A DNA stretch of 44,346 nt from positions 1-44,346 of the forward strand of contig JAHHTL010000018.1 in the NCBI GenBank assembly GCA_020024635.1. The letters run 5' to 3'. This stretch comes from Ruminococcus sp. GTDB taxonomy: Bacteria; Bacillota; Clostridia; Lachnospirales; Lachnospiraceae. The notes under the pieces are model-generated. The model had not been told where the DNA came from. It did no database searches and saw only the letters and a list, made by a program, of their open reading frames with translations. A program made the translations under genes and the position numbers. Positions 8,410 through 15,971 of this stretch are shown in pieces; the stretch's first letter is position 1, and every line of letters begins with the position of its first letter.

Positions 8410-8673
8410 TTATCCTTCCACAATAAGGTACTGTCCACTTGGAAGAGCGAAAACTTCGGATGCATCTTCCAATTCTTCTTCAGACATGGTATCTACATCA
8501 ACACCGCTTTCTTCAAAATATTCCCTTACTTCTTTTATGGAATCAACAACTACTGCCATGCAGTCTTCTAAAAACGCCTCTGCCTCTTCTATCGTCTCGG
8601 CCACTGGCTCATCAAAAAGTCTGGATTGTTCTTTTAAAAATGTAAGTAAGCATTCTTCATTGTATTCATTCAT
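8410..8673 (-). CDS. Small acidic protein of unknown function
   Basis: I do not assign a function to this 87-residue protein. It is strongly acidic (many E and D) and predicted helical, with a central segment EDCMAVVVDSIKEVREYFEESGVDVD and the end LPSGQYLIVEG. No membrane segment, signal peptide or catalytic motif is visible. It sits four bases after the HAD phosphatase stop if translation begins at 8673. An in-frame ATG at 8676 is equally served by the GAGGTG site, and ATGs at 8689 and 8686 would overlap the upstream gene. It is the last gene before the terminator at 8369-8393. Similar small acidic proteins in Clostridia are sometimes labelled glyoxalase in databases, but no glyoxalase metal site can be seen. 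Confidence 0.7.
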   Translation of the reverse strand: MNEYNEECLLTFLKEQSRLFDEPVAETIEEAEAFLEDCMAVVVDSIKEVREYFEESGVDVDTMSEEELEDASEVFALPSGQYLIVEG

Positions 8674-8677
8674 CATT

Positions 8678-9352
8678 CTACACCTCATCATCTTGTTCCT
8701 TGCAGGCTAACTCTATAATCTCCTGCGGCTCATCGAAAATACAGACAGCTCCCTCTTCTCGCAATGTTTCTTTTTTACGAAATCCCCAGGATACAGCGAT
8801 TGTTGGCATGTGGGCTGCATTTCCTGTAGCAATATCCACTTCAGAGTCTCCGATGTATAAAATCTCTTCCGGAGACATCTTAAATGACTGGGCAATCATC
8901 CATGCTGCGGTCGGATCCGGCTTACGCGGAACTCCAGCCTTTTGTCCATGTACACAATCAAAGATTCCCTTGGGGAATATGGACTCCACTACATGCTTTG
9001 CTTGAAGGTCCGGTTTATTCGACAGCACCGCAAGCTTCATCCCTGCCTCTTTTAGTGTGCGAAGCATATCCAAAATCCCCGCATAAGGCACGACTTGATA
9101 CGTACAACCTTCTTGAAAAATACGTCCATACGTCTGAAGTGCTTCTGTGATCCTTTCTTTTTTCGGATCTCCACTTACCTCCAGAGCACGCTCTAGTAAA
9201 TACTTTGCTCCATTCCCCACAAATGCCTTGCATTGTTCTTTCGTAATCGGACGAAGCTGCATCTCTTCCATCGTCTTATTTACAGAATATAATAAGGAAT
9301 TCAATGTATCTACCAGTGTTCCGTCTAAATCAAATATGCAAGCCTTGTACAT
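8678..9352 (-). CDS. HAD-superfamily phosphatase, phosphoglycolate-phosphatase type
   Basis: This 224-residue hydrolase has all four HAD motifs: DLDGTLVDT at residue 8 (nucleophile and acid/base Asp), the SNKP motif II near 113, KPDP motif III near 143 and YIGDSEVDI motif IV near 167. The helical cap after motif I is of the small subclass I type found in phosphoglycolate phosphatase (Gph) and PpaX. Substrate is not determined by sequence. The ATG has GGAGGAAGG four bases upstream. It is read from its own promoter overlapping the sigG stop, so it need not depend on the sporulation genes upstream. The small acidic protein follows immediately. Confidence 0.88.
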   Translation of the reverse strand: MYKACIFDLDGTLVDTLNSLLYSVNKTMEEMQLRPITKEQCKAFVGNGAKYLLERALEVSGDPKKERITEALQTYGRIFQEGCTYQVVPYAGILDMLRTLKEAGMKLAVLSNKPDLQAKHVVESIFPKGIFDCVHGQKAGVPRKPDPTAAWMIAQSFKMSPEEILYIGDSEVDIATGNAAHMPTIAVSWGFRKKETLREEGAVCIFDEPQEIIELACKEQDDEV

Positions 9353-9405
9353 GCATCCTTCCTCCCTGTCGTCTGTATATCATCTTTTCTTTTTCGCCTA
9401 CGACT

Positions 9406-9434
9406 ATAATAGTATGAAGTTTTAAAAATTTCAA
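9406..9434 (-). promoter_or_regulatory. SigA-type promoter of the HAD phosphatase gene
   Basis: On the minus strand TTGAAA (9429-9434, overlapping the sigG stop codon), a 17-base spacer and TATTAT (9406-9411) form a good vegetative promoter. Confidence 0.7.
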
Positions 9435-10210
9435 CCCATAAGATACTGTTTCATCACTTTCAATGCATTTTTTTCCAATCTACTCACTTGCGCCTGAGAA
9501 ATTTTTATTTTTTCTGCCACTTCCATCTGTGTTTTTCCTTCAAAAAAACGTAAGGTAATAATATAGCGTTCTCTTTCACTTAAGTGTAACATTGCAGCTT
9601 CTAAAGAAAGTTCTTCCACCCAATTTTCCTCCTTATTTTTCTTATCACTTACTTGATCCATAATATAAAGGGTATCGCCTCCCTCATTATAAATTGGTTC
9701 ATGAAGGCTTACCGGACTTTGGATTGCATCCAATGCATAAACAATGTCTTCTTTTGCAATCCCTATTTCTTCAGCAATTTCCTGTACTGTAGGCTCCTTT
9801 AAATTCTTTTTAACATACTTTTCTTTTGCATAAATCGCTTTATAAGCTATGTCACGCAAAGAACGACTTACTCTTATGGAATTGTTATCTCTTAAATACC
9901 TTCTGATCTCTCCGATAATCATAGGAACAGCATACGTTGAAAATTTTACCAATCGATCAGGATCAAAGTGATCCACCGCTTTCATAAGTCCTACACATCC
10001 AATTTGAAACAAATCATCTGCGTTTTCGCTACTAGATGAGAATCGTTTGATCACACTTAATACAAGCCTTAAATTTCCTTTGATATACTCCTGCCTTGCC
10101 TCTTCATCTCCTTGCTTGATCCGCACAAACAAAGCTTCCTTCTCTTCTTCTTTTAAGAGTGGAAGCTTTGCTGTATCTACACCACATAGCTCAACTTTAT
10201 TCTGTGCCAT
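9431..10210 (-). CDS. sigG: Late forespore sigma factor SigG
   Basis: A 259-residue sigma-70 family protein. The N-terminus NKVELCGVDTAKLPLL is the SigG signature. Region 2 follows (EYIKGNLRLVLSVIKRF...DDLFQIGCVGLMKAVDHFDP; FSTYAVPMIIGEIRRYLRDN). Region 3 is next, and region 4 carries the helix-turn-helix EVAEKIKISQAQVSRLEKNA at the end. SigG drives late transcription in the forespore after engulfment. The ATG lies eight bases behind AGGAGGG. In many Clostridia sigG follows sigE directly; here a beta-CASP hydrolase gene lies between. The 111-base gap upstream shows neither a terminator nor a forespore promoter I could trust. Confidence 0.96.
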   Translation of the reverse strand: MAQNKVELCGVDTAKLPLLKEEEKEALFVRIKQGDEEARQEYIKGNLRLVLSVIKRFSSSSENADDLFQIGCVGLMKAVDHFDPDRLVKFSTYAVPMIIGEIRRYLRDNNSIRVSRSLRDIAYKAIYAKEKYVKKNLKEPTVQEIAEEIGIAKEDIVYALDAIQSPVSLHEPIYNEGGDTLYIMDQVSDKKNKEENWVEELSLEAAMLHLSERERYIITLRFFEGKTQMEVAEKIKISQAQVSRLEKNALKVMKQYLMG

Positions 10211-10321
10211 ATCAAGAACCCTCCTAGATAGTCTTTATTTTATTAAAATGGTTCTCAATATTGCGATCAGATATTCTTATATCATAAAAATTTAAAAACT
10301 TTTAGTCCTTGACAATTTCGT

Positions 10322-11935
10322 TTATTCATCCCACACATCCCATTTCTCTGCAAGATTTTGAATCTGACTTTCAAATTTCGCTTTATCTTTGTTGGAAAGT
10401 CCTTCATTTCTCTCAATAACATCGATAAGGCGTCGTCCTGCCAGAAGAAGACGTTCAAATGCGGTATCTTCTTTCTTCTTGAATGGTTTTTTCGCTTTCA
10501 CAGGAATTTTAATTCCTTGGCTTATTATTTCATCTTTTACTAGATCAAACTGGGCATTTGGATAAGGGGCAAATGCGGAATATCCGAATCTTTTTTCTAC
10601 TGTACGAGCAAACTCTTCTGTTACCGTATCTTCCCCATGCACAACAAATACTTTAGAAATCGGTAGTTGAAATCCTCCTAGCCATTTCAAAAGTCCCTCC
10701 ATATCTGCATGACCACTGACTCCATGTAGACTTTCAATTCTTGCTTTTACTTCGATTGGTTCTCCAAACAGTTTTACATTTTTTTCCCCTTCGATCAAAC
10801 GTCTTCCAAGTGTTCCATTTGCCTGATATCCTACAAATAGAATCGTACATTCTTCTCTCCATAGATTATGCTTCAAATGATGTCTGATCCGCCCTGCGTC
10901 ACACATTCCAGACGCAGAAATAATAACTTTCGGTTTTTCATTGAAATTAATTAATTTAGAATCATCACTTGTAGTTGAGATTTTAAGCCCCTCAAAAACA
11001 AGAGGATTAATCCCTGCATTGACAAGTTTCATCGCCTCTTCATCAAAACATTCTCTCACATTTTTTGAAAAAACTTTTGTAGCCTCAATGGCAAGTGGGC
11101 TGTCTAAATATACTTCAAAATTCTGATATTCTGGAATTAAATTCTTTTCTTTGATTTCTCGAATAAAATATAGGAGTTCCTGCGTTCTTCCTACGGCAAA
11201 GGATGGGATCACAACATTTCCTTGTTTATCAAACGTCTCTTTTAAAATCTTGGAAAAATCAGCCAAATAGTCTGGCTTATCGGCAGAATGTACTCTATTT
11301 CCATAAGTTGACTCCATGACTACATAATCTGCAGTGCTCGTATAGGTCGGATCTTTGATGATTGGTTGATCAAGATTTCCTACATCTCCCGAAAAGACGA
11401 TCTTTTTCTCTACCTCTCCTTCGGTTACCCATACTTCTATACTCGCTGATCCTAAAAGGTGTCCCACATCTGTAAAACGAATTTCCAATCCATCACACAC
11501 TTTAATTCGTTCGTTATACTGGCAAGGCACAAAATGTTCAATGGCATCTAATGCATCCTGCATCACATACAAAGGCTCAAATTCCGGTTGCCCTGCACGT
11601 CTTCCCTTACGATTTCTCCATTCTGCTTCAAATTCCTGAATATGTGCGCTGTCTCGAAGCATAATGTTGCAAAGATCTGCTGTGGCATATGTAGTAAATA
11701 TACTGCCTTTGAACCCTTTTTTTGTAAGAAGCGGAAGTAATCCAGAATGATCAATGTGTGCGTGTGTCAAAAGCACATAGTCCACATCTGATTCAGAAAT
11801 TGGAAGACCAGGATTTTGATAAAGATCTGGTCCTTGTTCCATTCCACAGTCGATCAAAATGTTTTTTTCGTCCGTTTGTAGAAGATGACAACTTCCTGTC
11901 ACTTCATGGGCCGCTCCGATAAATGTCAGTTTCAT
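10322..11935 (-). CDS. Beta-CASP metallo-beta-lactamase hydrolase, probable RNase
   Basis: This 537-residue protein has the metallo-beta-lactamase fold with the zinc motif HAHIDHSG near residue 55. Further metal ligands are in DVGHLLGSAS and FSGDVGN. The beta-CASP domain follows (NVVIPSFAVGRTQELLYFIRE; PKVIISASGMCDAGRIRHHL), and the RMMBL segment ends with FVVHGEDTVTEEFA. Relatives act as endo- or exoribonucleases in RNA processing. It is distinct from RNase J, and its target is unknown. The frame also offers TTG and GTG starts four and three codons earlier, but family members begin MKLTFIGAA.EVTGS, which supports the ATG at 11935. It has its own extended -10 promoter and lies between sigE and sigG. 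Confidence 0.9.
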   Translation of the reverse strand: MKLTFIGAAHEVTGSCHLLQTDEKNILIDCGMEQGPDLYQNPGLPISESDVDYVLLTHAHIDHSGLLPLLTKKGFKGSIFTTYATADLCNIMLRDSAHIQEFEAEWRNRKGRRAGQPEFEPLYVMQDALDAIEHFVPCQYNERIKVCDGLEIRFTDVGHLLGSASIEVWVTEGEVEKKIVFSGDVGNLDQPIIKDPTYTSTADYVVMESTYGNRVHSADKPDYLADFSKILKETFDKQGNVVIPSFAVGRTQELLYFIREIKEKNLIPEYQNFEVYLDSPLAIEATKVFSKNVRECFDEEAMKLVNAGINPLVFEGLKISTTSDDSKLINFNEKPKVIISASGMCDAGRIRHHLKHNLWREECTILFVGYQANGTLGRRLIEGEKNVKLFGEPIEVKARIESLHGVSGHADMEGLLKWLGGFQLPISKVFVVHGEDTVTEEFARTVEKRFGYSAFAPYPNAQFDLVKDEIISQGIKIPVKAKKPFKKKEDTAFERLLLAGRRLIDVIERNEGLSNKDKAKFESQIQNLAEKWDVWDE

Positions 11936-11960
11936 AAGCTTCACCAACCCTTTTTCTCTT

Positions 11961-11969
11961 ATTATACCA
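11961..11969 (-). promoter_or_regulatory. Extended -10 promoter for the beta-CASP gene
   Basis: TGGTATAAT on the minus strand is a TGn-extended -10 box. No good -35 hexamer lies 17 bases upstream, as is usual for this class. The predicted leader before the ATG at 11935 is under 20 bases. Confidence 0.55.
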
Positions 11970-11996
11970 CGGTTTTTCTATTATTACATATACAAT

Positions 11997-12737
11997 TTAC
12001 CAGAAACGTACAATTTCTTTTTTCAACCTTTGCATAATTTTCTTTTCCAATCTGGAAATGTAAGATTGTGAAATCCCTAACATATCCGCAACCTCTTTTT
12101 GCGTTTTTTCCTCTCCATCTTGACTTCCGATACCATAACGCATTTTAACAATCATTCGTTCTCTTCCAGATAGTTTACTGATTGCTTTAAAGAGTAACTT
12201 ATTTTCCGCTTCTGTTTCTAAATCTTTGTAAATAGTATCTTCTTCTGTGCCAAGAATATCTGACAACAGCAATTCGTTTCCATCCCAATCGACATTCAAT
12301 GGTTCGTCAATAGAAACTTCCAGTTTGGTCTTGTTCGTTCGTCTTAAATACATAAGGATTTCATTCTCAATGCATCTTGATGCGTAGGTTGCAAGTTTAA
12401 TTTTTTTCTCTGGATTAAATGTATTGATGGATTTAATCAATCCGATAGTTCCGATTGAAATAAGATCTTCCACTCCTACTCCTGTATTATCAAATTTTTT
12501 CGCTATGTACACAACTAAACGAAGGTTGTGTTCAATCAGCGTTTTTTTCGCTTCTTGATCATTTTGTGTTCCTAGTGCTTCAATTGCCTTTAATTCCTCT
12601 TCTTGTTCTAGTGGTGGAGGTAAAATCTCAGAACCTCCAATATAGTAAACTTCTTTTTTGTTTGTAAAAAAAATCGCTCTAATATCTGGCAATAGCTTAT
12701 ATTTCGAGTGTTTTATCGTTGTTGTTTTTGCTACCAT
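11997..12737 (-). CDS. sigE: Mother-cell sporulation sigma factor SigE (pro-form)
   Basis: This 246-residue sigma factor controls early mother-cell genes in sporulation. The N-terminal 29 residues form a basic, partly hydrophobic pro-sequence, followed by the conserved EVYYIGGSEILPPPL where SpoIIGA cuts pro-SigE in Bacillus. Region 2 reads EHNLRLVVYIAKKFDNTGVGVEDLISIGTIGL, and region 4 carries the helix-turn-helix KEVADMLGISQSYISRLEKKIMQ. The ATG is one base after the spoIIGA stop, and its ribosome site (AGGAGG) lies inside the last spoIIGA codons, so protease and substrate are translationally coupled. Both are read from the promoter upstream of spoIIGA. Confidence 0.97.
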   Translation of the reverse strand: MVAKTTTIKHSKYKLLPDIRAIFFTNKKEVYYIGGSEILPPPLEQEEELKAIEALGTQNDQEAKKTLIEHNLRLVVYIAKKFDNTGVGVEDLISIGTIGLIKSINTFNPEKKIKLATYASRCIENEILMYLRRTNKTKLEVSIDEPLNVDWDGNELLLSDILGTEEDTIYKDLETEAENKLLFKAISKLSGRERMIVKMRYGIGSQDGEEKTQKEVADMLGISQSYISRLEKKIMQRLKKEIVRFW

Positions 12738-12738
12738 T

Positions 12739-13527
12739 CTATAAACCTCCTAATATATCGGGATTTAAAATCATCTGATACTCTTCCGTTTCTGACATTT
12801 GCCTTTCGCATACTCCTAATAGTGGATGTTGTATCAAGATCTCTTCCTTTCCCTTCACATGCATTTTTTCAATCCGAAAAACAGGCATCATTCCTTTGTT
12901 TTCTATAGTACAAAAAGGAATATAGCGAATCCCTTTCTCTTGTTTTTTTTCTTCCCACATTTGTTTTGCCAGTACTTTGCCAATCACCGTTACCGGATCA
13001 CCAGATACTGGATCTGTCAATGTGTTTCCTGTATCAATAAGTGCTGTGACCTTTTTTTGTGTTTTGCCTTCTTGTAAAACAACCGTACATCTTGTATTTT
13101 GTGTACGTTTTTCATTTAAAAAAATTTTCCATATATTCCTGATGAAAAGTGCACATAAAATCGCGATAACAAAATAGATTATTTCAGTGTGTAAATAAGG
13201 GGCAAATAGTTCTAGAATTCCTCCAAATAAAATGGAAACCAAGTATAAAATTGCTGTTGCTTTCACAATTTCACCTACTTGTTTTCTTTTTAACCCGACT
13301 CTGATCATAACTATATTTACTACTGCATGGCATAAAATAAGTTTTACAATTCCATTGAATGGACTTGCAATCACAAGACATGTTAGTGCAGCTCCTATGA
13401 TCGCGCCTAAAAAGGCGTGTCTCCATGAAACCGGATATTTCATGATACTTTTTACTGTAAGCAGTAAAAGAAAATCAAAAAATAAATTCACCAGAAATAA
13501 CACGTCTATGTAAAGTTCATAGCACAT
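12739..13527 (-). CDS. spoIIGA: SpoIIGA, membrane aspartic protease that processes pro-SigE
   Basis: A 262-residue protein with about five membrane helices in the first 140 residues, then a cytoplasmic protease domain. The aspartic-protease motif is clear: TALIDTGNTLTDPVSGDPV near residue 163, with the catalytic Asp in DTG. It cleaves the pro-sequence of SigE after polar septation. It is shorter than the Bacillus protein (about 309 residues) but reaches the usual end (MILNPDILGGL), so it looks complete. GAAGGG lies before the ATG. sigE follows one base after the stop. A 0A box and a long-spacer promoter lie in the gap behind ftsZ. Confidence 0.95.
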   Translation of the reverse strand: MCYELYIDVLFLVNLFFDFLLLLTVKSIMKYPVSWRHAFLGAIIGAALTCLVIASPFNGIVKLILCHAVVNIVMIRVGLKRKQVGEIVKATAILYLVSILFGGILELFAPYLHTEIIYFVIAILCALFIRNIWKIFLNEKRTQNTRCTVVLQEGKTQKKVTALIDTGNTLTDPVSGDPVTVIGKVLAKQMWEEKKQEKGIRYIPFCTIENKGMMPVFRIEKMHVKGKEEILIQHPLLGVCERQMSETEEYQMILNPDILGGL

Positions 13528-13581
13528 GTTTTCCCTTCTTTCCTGCTGAAACGAAATCGATTTTGTACTCAGACAATATTT

Positions 13582-13614
13582 ATTATAAGTAGAAGAATGT
13601 AGATTTTTTGTCAG
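13582..13614 (-). promoter_or_regulatory. Probable Spo0A-dependent spoIIG promoter
   Basis: On the minus strand TATAAT (13582-13587) is preceded by CTGACA (13609-13614) at a long spacing of 21 bases. The Bacillus subtilis spoIIG promoter, activated by Spo0A with SigA RNA polymerase, has a similar long spacer (22). A 6/7 match to the 0A box (TGACAAA) overlaps the -35 end at 13607-13613. Confidence 0.6.
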
Positions 13615-13640
13615 ATACTGACAGACGGATATGTGTTTTT

Positions 13641-13647
13641 TTCGACA
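13641..13647 (-). promoter_or_regulatory. Perfect 0A box (Spo0A binding site) upstream of spoIIGA
   Basis: TGTCGAA on the minus strand matches the consensus TGNCGAA exactly, flanked by T and A runs. It is about 57 bases upstream of the -10 box, just behind the ftsZ terminator. Confidence 0.65.
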
Positions 13648-13649
13648 AA

Positions 13650-13678
13650 AAAAGAGAGCACTTTTTGTACTCTCTTTT
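13650..13678. terminator. ftsZ terminator
   Basis: AAAAGAGAGTAC pairs with GTGCTCTCTTTT around five A, and seven T follow on the minus strand. It separates the dcw cluster from the spoIIGA-sigE unit. The stem is nearly symmetrical and could also work on the plus strand. Confidence 0.9.
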
Positions 13679-13695
13679 AAAAAATCCCTATATGA

Positions 13696-14865
13696 TTATT
13701 TCTTGAAGAAATCTGGAATCTTGATAGACTGCTCTTTCACTTTGCTTGCTGGTGTTCTTGTCTGATCATATGCCGGAGCATTCCCTGTAGACACAGGTCT
13801 TGGTGAAACCGGTCTTGTAAGAGGTGTTCTACCTGCCAAATCTGGGTTTGGCAAAATAGATCCCATCATCTGCTGTCCTTCAAGTCTTGCTTTCAACTTA
13901 GAAGAACTTCCACCTACATTATGTAATCCTGTTGCGATTACAGTAATAGTAGCTTCATCAGATACAGAATCATCATACATTGCACCAAAGATGATGTTTG
14001 CATTTTCACCAGCTAGTTCTTGAACGTATTCTGCAGCATCCGATGCATCCATAAGGGTAATATCACCAGAAATATTGATGATAACGTGTGATGCTCCTTG
14101 GATGGTAGTCTCAAGCAACGGACTTGCAACAGCCTGTTTTACAGCCTCTAACGCTTTATCGTCACCGTGACCTGAACCGATACCAATATGCGCAATTCCT
14201 TTATCCTTCATAACAGTCTGGATGTCTGCAAAGTCAAGATTGATCAAGGATGGTACATTAATAAGATCTGTGATTCCTTGAATCCCTTGTTGCAATACTT
14301 CATCCGCTTTCTTTAAAGCTTCTGGCATAGTCGTTCTTCGATCAACTACTTCTAACAGCTTGTCATTTGGAATTACGATCAGCGTATCCACATTTTCTTT
14401 TAATTTTTCAATTCCGGAAAGAGCATTTGACATACGTGTCTTTGATTCAAAGCGGAATGGCTTTGTAACAACACCTACGGTCAATGATCCCTGCTCTTTT
14501 GCAATACGTGCTACGACAGGAGCTGCTCCTGTACCAGTACCGCCACCCATACCACAGGTAACAAATACCATATCTGCTCCTTTTACAGCAGATGCAATTT
14601 CTTCTTCACTTTCTTCAGCAGCTTTCTCTCCAACTTCCGGCTTTGCACCAGCCCCAAGTCCTTTTGTAAGCTTCTCACCGATCTGCATCAATGTAGGTGC
14701 TTTACATAGCTGAAGTGCCTGTTTATCTGTATTGATAGCTATAAACTCTACGCCTGCAATCTGCTCATCGATCATGCGGTTTACAGCATTATTTCCGCCA
14801 CCGCCAACACCGATCACAATAATTCTTGCAGCTGCTTCTGACTCATTGGTTTTAATTTCTAACAA
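13696..14865 (-). CDS. ftsZ: Cell division protein FtsZ
   Basis: This 389-residue tubulin-like GTPase forms the division ring. Visible are the N-terminal IIVIGVGGGGNNAVNRM, the GTP-binding tubulin signature GGGTGTGAAPVVA near residue 107, the T7-loop region NLDFADI, a low-complexity linker and the C-terminal peptide SIKIPDFFKK that binds partner proteins. The ATG at 14886 is wrong: an AAGGAGG ribosome site lies inside that longer reading, seven bases before a TTG at 14865. The family N-terminus LEIKTNESEAAARIIVIG starts right there, so a TTG start is the better call. ftsA, usually just upstream, is absent. A strong separate promoter lies upstream, and a terminator follows. Confidence 0.98.
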   Translation of the reverse strand: MLEIKTNESEAAARIIVIGVGGGGNNAVNRMIDEQIAGVEFIAINTDKQALQLCKAPTLMQIGEKLTKGLGAGAKPEVGEKAAEESEEEIASAVKGADMVFVTCGMGGGTGTGAAPVVARIAKEQGSLTVGVVTKPFRFESKTRMSNALSGIEKLKENVDTLIVIPNDKLLEVVDRRTTMPEALKKADEVLQQGIQGITDLINVPSLINLDFADIQTVMKDKGIAHIGIGSGHGDDKALEAVKQAVASPLLETTIQGASHVIINISGDITLMDASDAAEYVQELAGENANIIFGAMYDDSVSDEATITVIATGLHNVGGSSSKLKARLEGQQMMGSILPNPDLAGRTPLTRPVSPRPVSTGNAPAYDQTRTPASKVKEQSIKIPDFFKK

Positions 14866-14916
14866 GAATATTTCCTCCTTTGTCATCTTATTATATTATT
14901 TTATACATCCCATAGA

Positions 14917-14938
14917 TATTGAACGATATAATTCAATA
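14917..14938. promoter_or_regulatory. Inverted repeat at the ftsZ transcription start
   Basis: TATTGAA and TTCAATA are separated by eight bases and span the expected start point of the ftsZ promoter. It could be an operator or a weak AU-rich hairpin in the leader. Confidence 0.4.
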
Positions 14939-14943
14939 GTTAT

Positions 14944-14972
14944 ATAATAAAGTTTTTTTTACAAATAATCAA
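14944..14972 (-). promoter_or_regulatory. ftsZ: Strong SigA-type ftsZ promoter
   Basis: Minus-strand TTGATT (14967-14972), a 17-base spacer containing eight A, and TATTAT (14944-14949). It gives ftsZ expression apart from the rest of the dcw cluster, with a leader of roughly 70 bases. Confidence 0.75.
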
Positions 14973-15032
14973 TAGATTTTTGTGTATTTTATGTTTTTTT
15001 TATCCAATTCATTGCTTTCTGGGAGGAAAAAT

Positions 15033-15908
15033 TTATTCTCCCTCTTGTTCCGTCGTATATTCGATTACTTCTGTGTTTTCTGGTTGTTCTTTCTCTTGTG
15101 TTTGTTCGTCCACATTTGCATTCTCTCCCGTCGATGACGGAGTTTCTTTTGTGGACTGTGACTCTTCTTTTTTGGGAACAAATCGAATGCCTTGTTCAAT
15201 TTTTTCATAATGTTCCAAATAGAGTGTTCCTTCTATTCCCTGATATTTCTCGTTTAAAATTTTCAAGATTGGCGGGAGTTGTGCAAGCTTAACATCATAC
15301 GCATTTTTCCCGAGCAACACTTCTATCCCTGAAAAATAAACATTGAATCCACTTCCACTACAGACCACTCTATCCGGTTTTAGTTTAAGTTTCTGCATAA
15401 TTTCCGATATCTCTACGATCCTTCGAAATACCTTTTCGTCCGCCACTGGAATCTTTTTTCCTACTTGTACTTTTGCATTCTTCAGTTCTATCCCTTCAAT
15501 GTATGATATGTTTTCAATCTTTTGTTTTGTTTTATAAATCGCAATTCCATCTTGTGTAAAATAGAGATATTCGTCGTTGTTATTTAGAAATCCGATTGGT
15601 TTTTTTTCTACTACTTTGACACAGATTGACCATGGCGTTTTAAATTTTACATCCATTTTATCGATTGCAGCCGGTTTTGGTTCTTTGGAATATTTACATT
15701 TCCACCATACATAAATTCCATTTGTACTAAATTTATCCTTTTTTACCCAGTCGACTACTTCTTGCTTCGATGCGTAAACAATTCCTTGTACCTCCATTTC
15801 TTTTATATGGAAAAGTAACAATAAAAGTGTCATCAAAAGAATCGCCAAAAGAACGATCATCAGAATCACTTTTGGCCAGATTCTTTTCTTTTTTCTTCTT
15901 TTCGCCAT
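15033..15908 (-). CDS. ftsQ: Cell division protein FtsQ/DivIB
   Basis: This 291-residue bitopic division protein has a very basic cytoplasmic start (MAKRRKKKRIWPK) and one transmembrane helix (residues 13-34). A POTRA domain begins at FHIKEMEVQGIVYASKQEVVDWV, followed by the beta domain (VVEKKPIGFLNNNDEYLYFTQDG). The C-terminal 45 residues are a disordered, Ser/Thr/Glu-rich tail. FtsQ binds FtsL and FtsB-type proteins and helps activate septal peptidoglycan synthesis by FtsW and its PBP partner. The ATG has AGGAGGAA five bases upstream. Its place between ftsW and ftsZ fits a dcw cluster from which murG, murC and murB have been lost. Confidence 0.9.
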   Translation of the reverse strand: MAKRRKKKRIWPKVILMIVLLAILLMTLLLLLFHIKEMEVQGIVYASKQEVVDWVKKDKFSTNGIYVWWKCKYSKEPKPAAIDKMDVKFKTPWSICVKVVEKKPIGFLNNNDEYLYFTQDGIAIYKTKQKIENISYIEGIELKNAKVQVGKKIPVADEKVFRRIVEISEIMQKLKLKPDRVVCSGSGFNVYFSGIEVLLGKNAYDVKLAQLPPILKILNEKYQGIEGTLYLEHYEKIEQGIRFVPKKEESQSTKETPSSTGENANVDEQTQEKEQPENTEVIEYTTEQEGE

Positions 15909-15971
15909 TGAAATTCCTCCTACAGTATCCTGTTTCCTCTCGTTTGTCAGATTCTGTTATGTTACAAAATT

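Noticed and set aside
10211..10321. Forespore (SigF/SigG) promoter before sigG
   Set aside because: GAATA and CATTTTA are present, but 21 bases apart, too far for either consensus.
14866..14886. ATG start for ftsZ at 14886
   Set aside because: The ribosome site lies downstream of it, and the conserved FtsZ N-terminus begins at TTG 14865.
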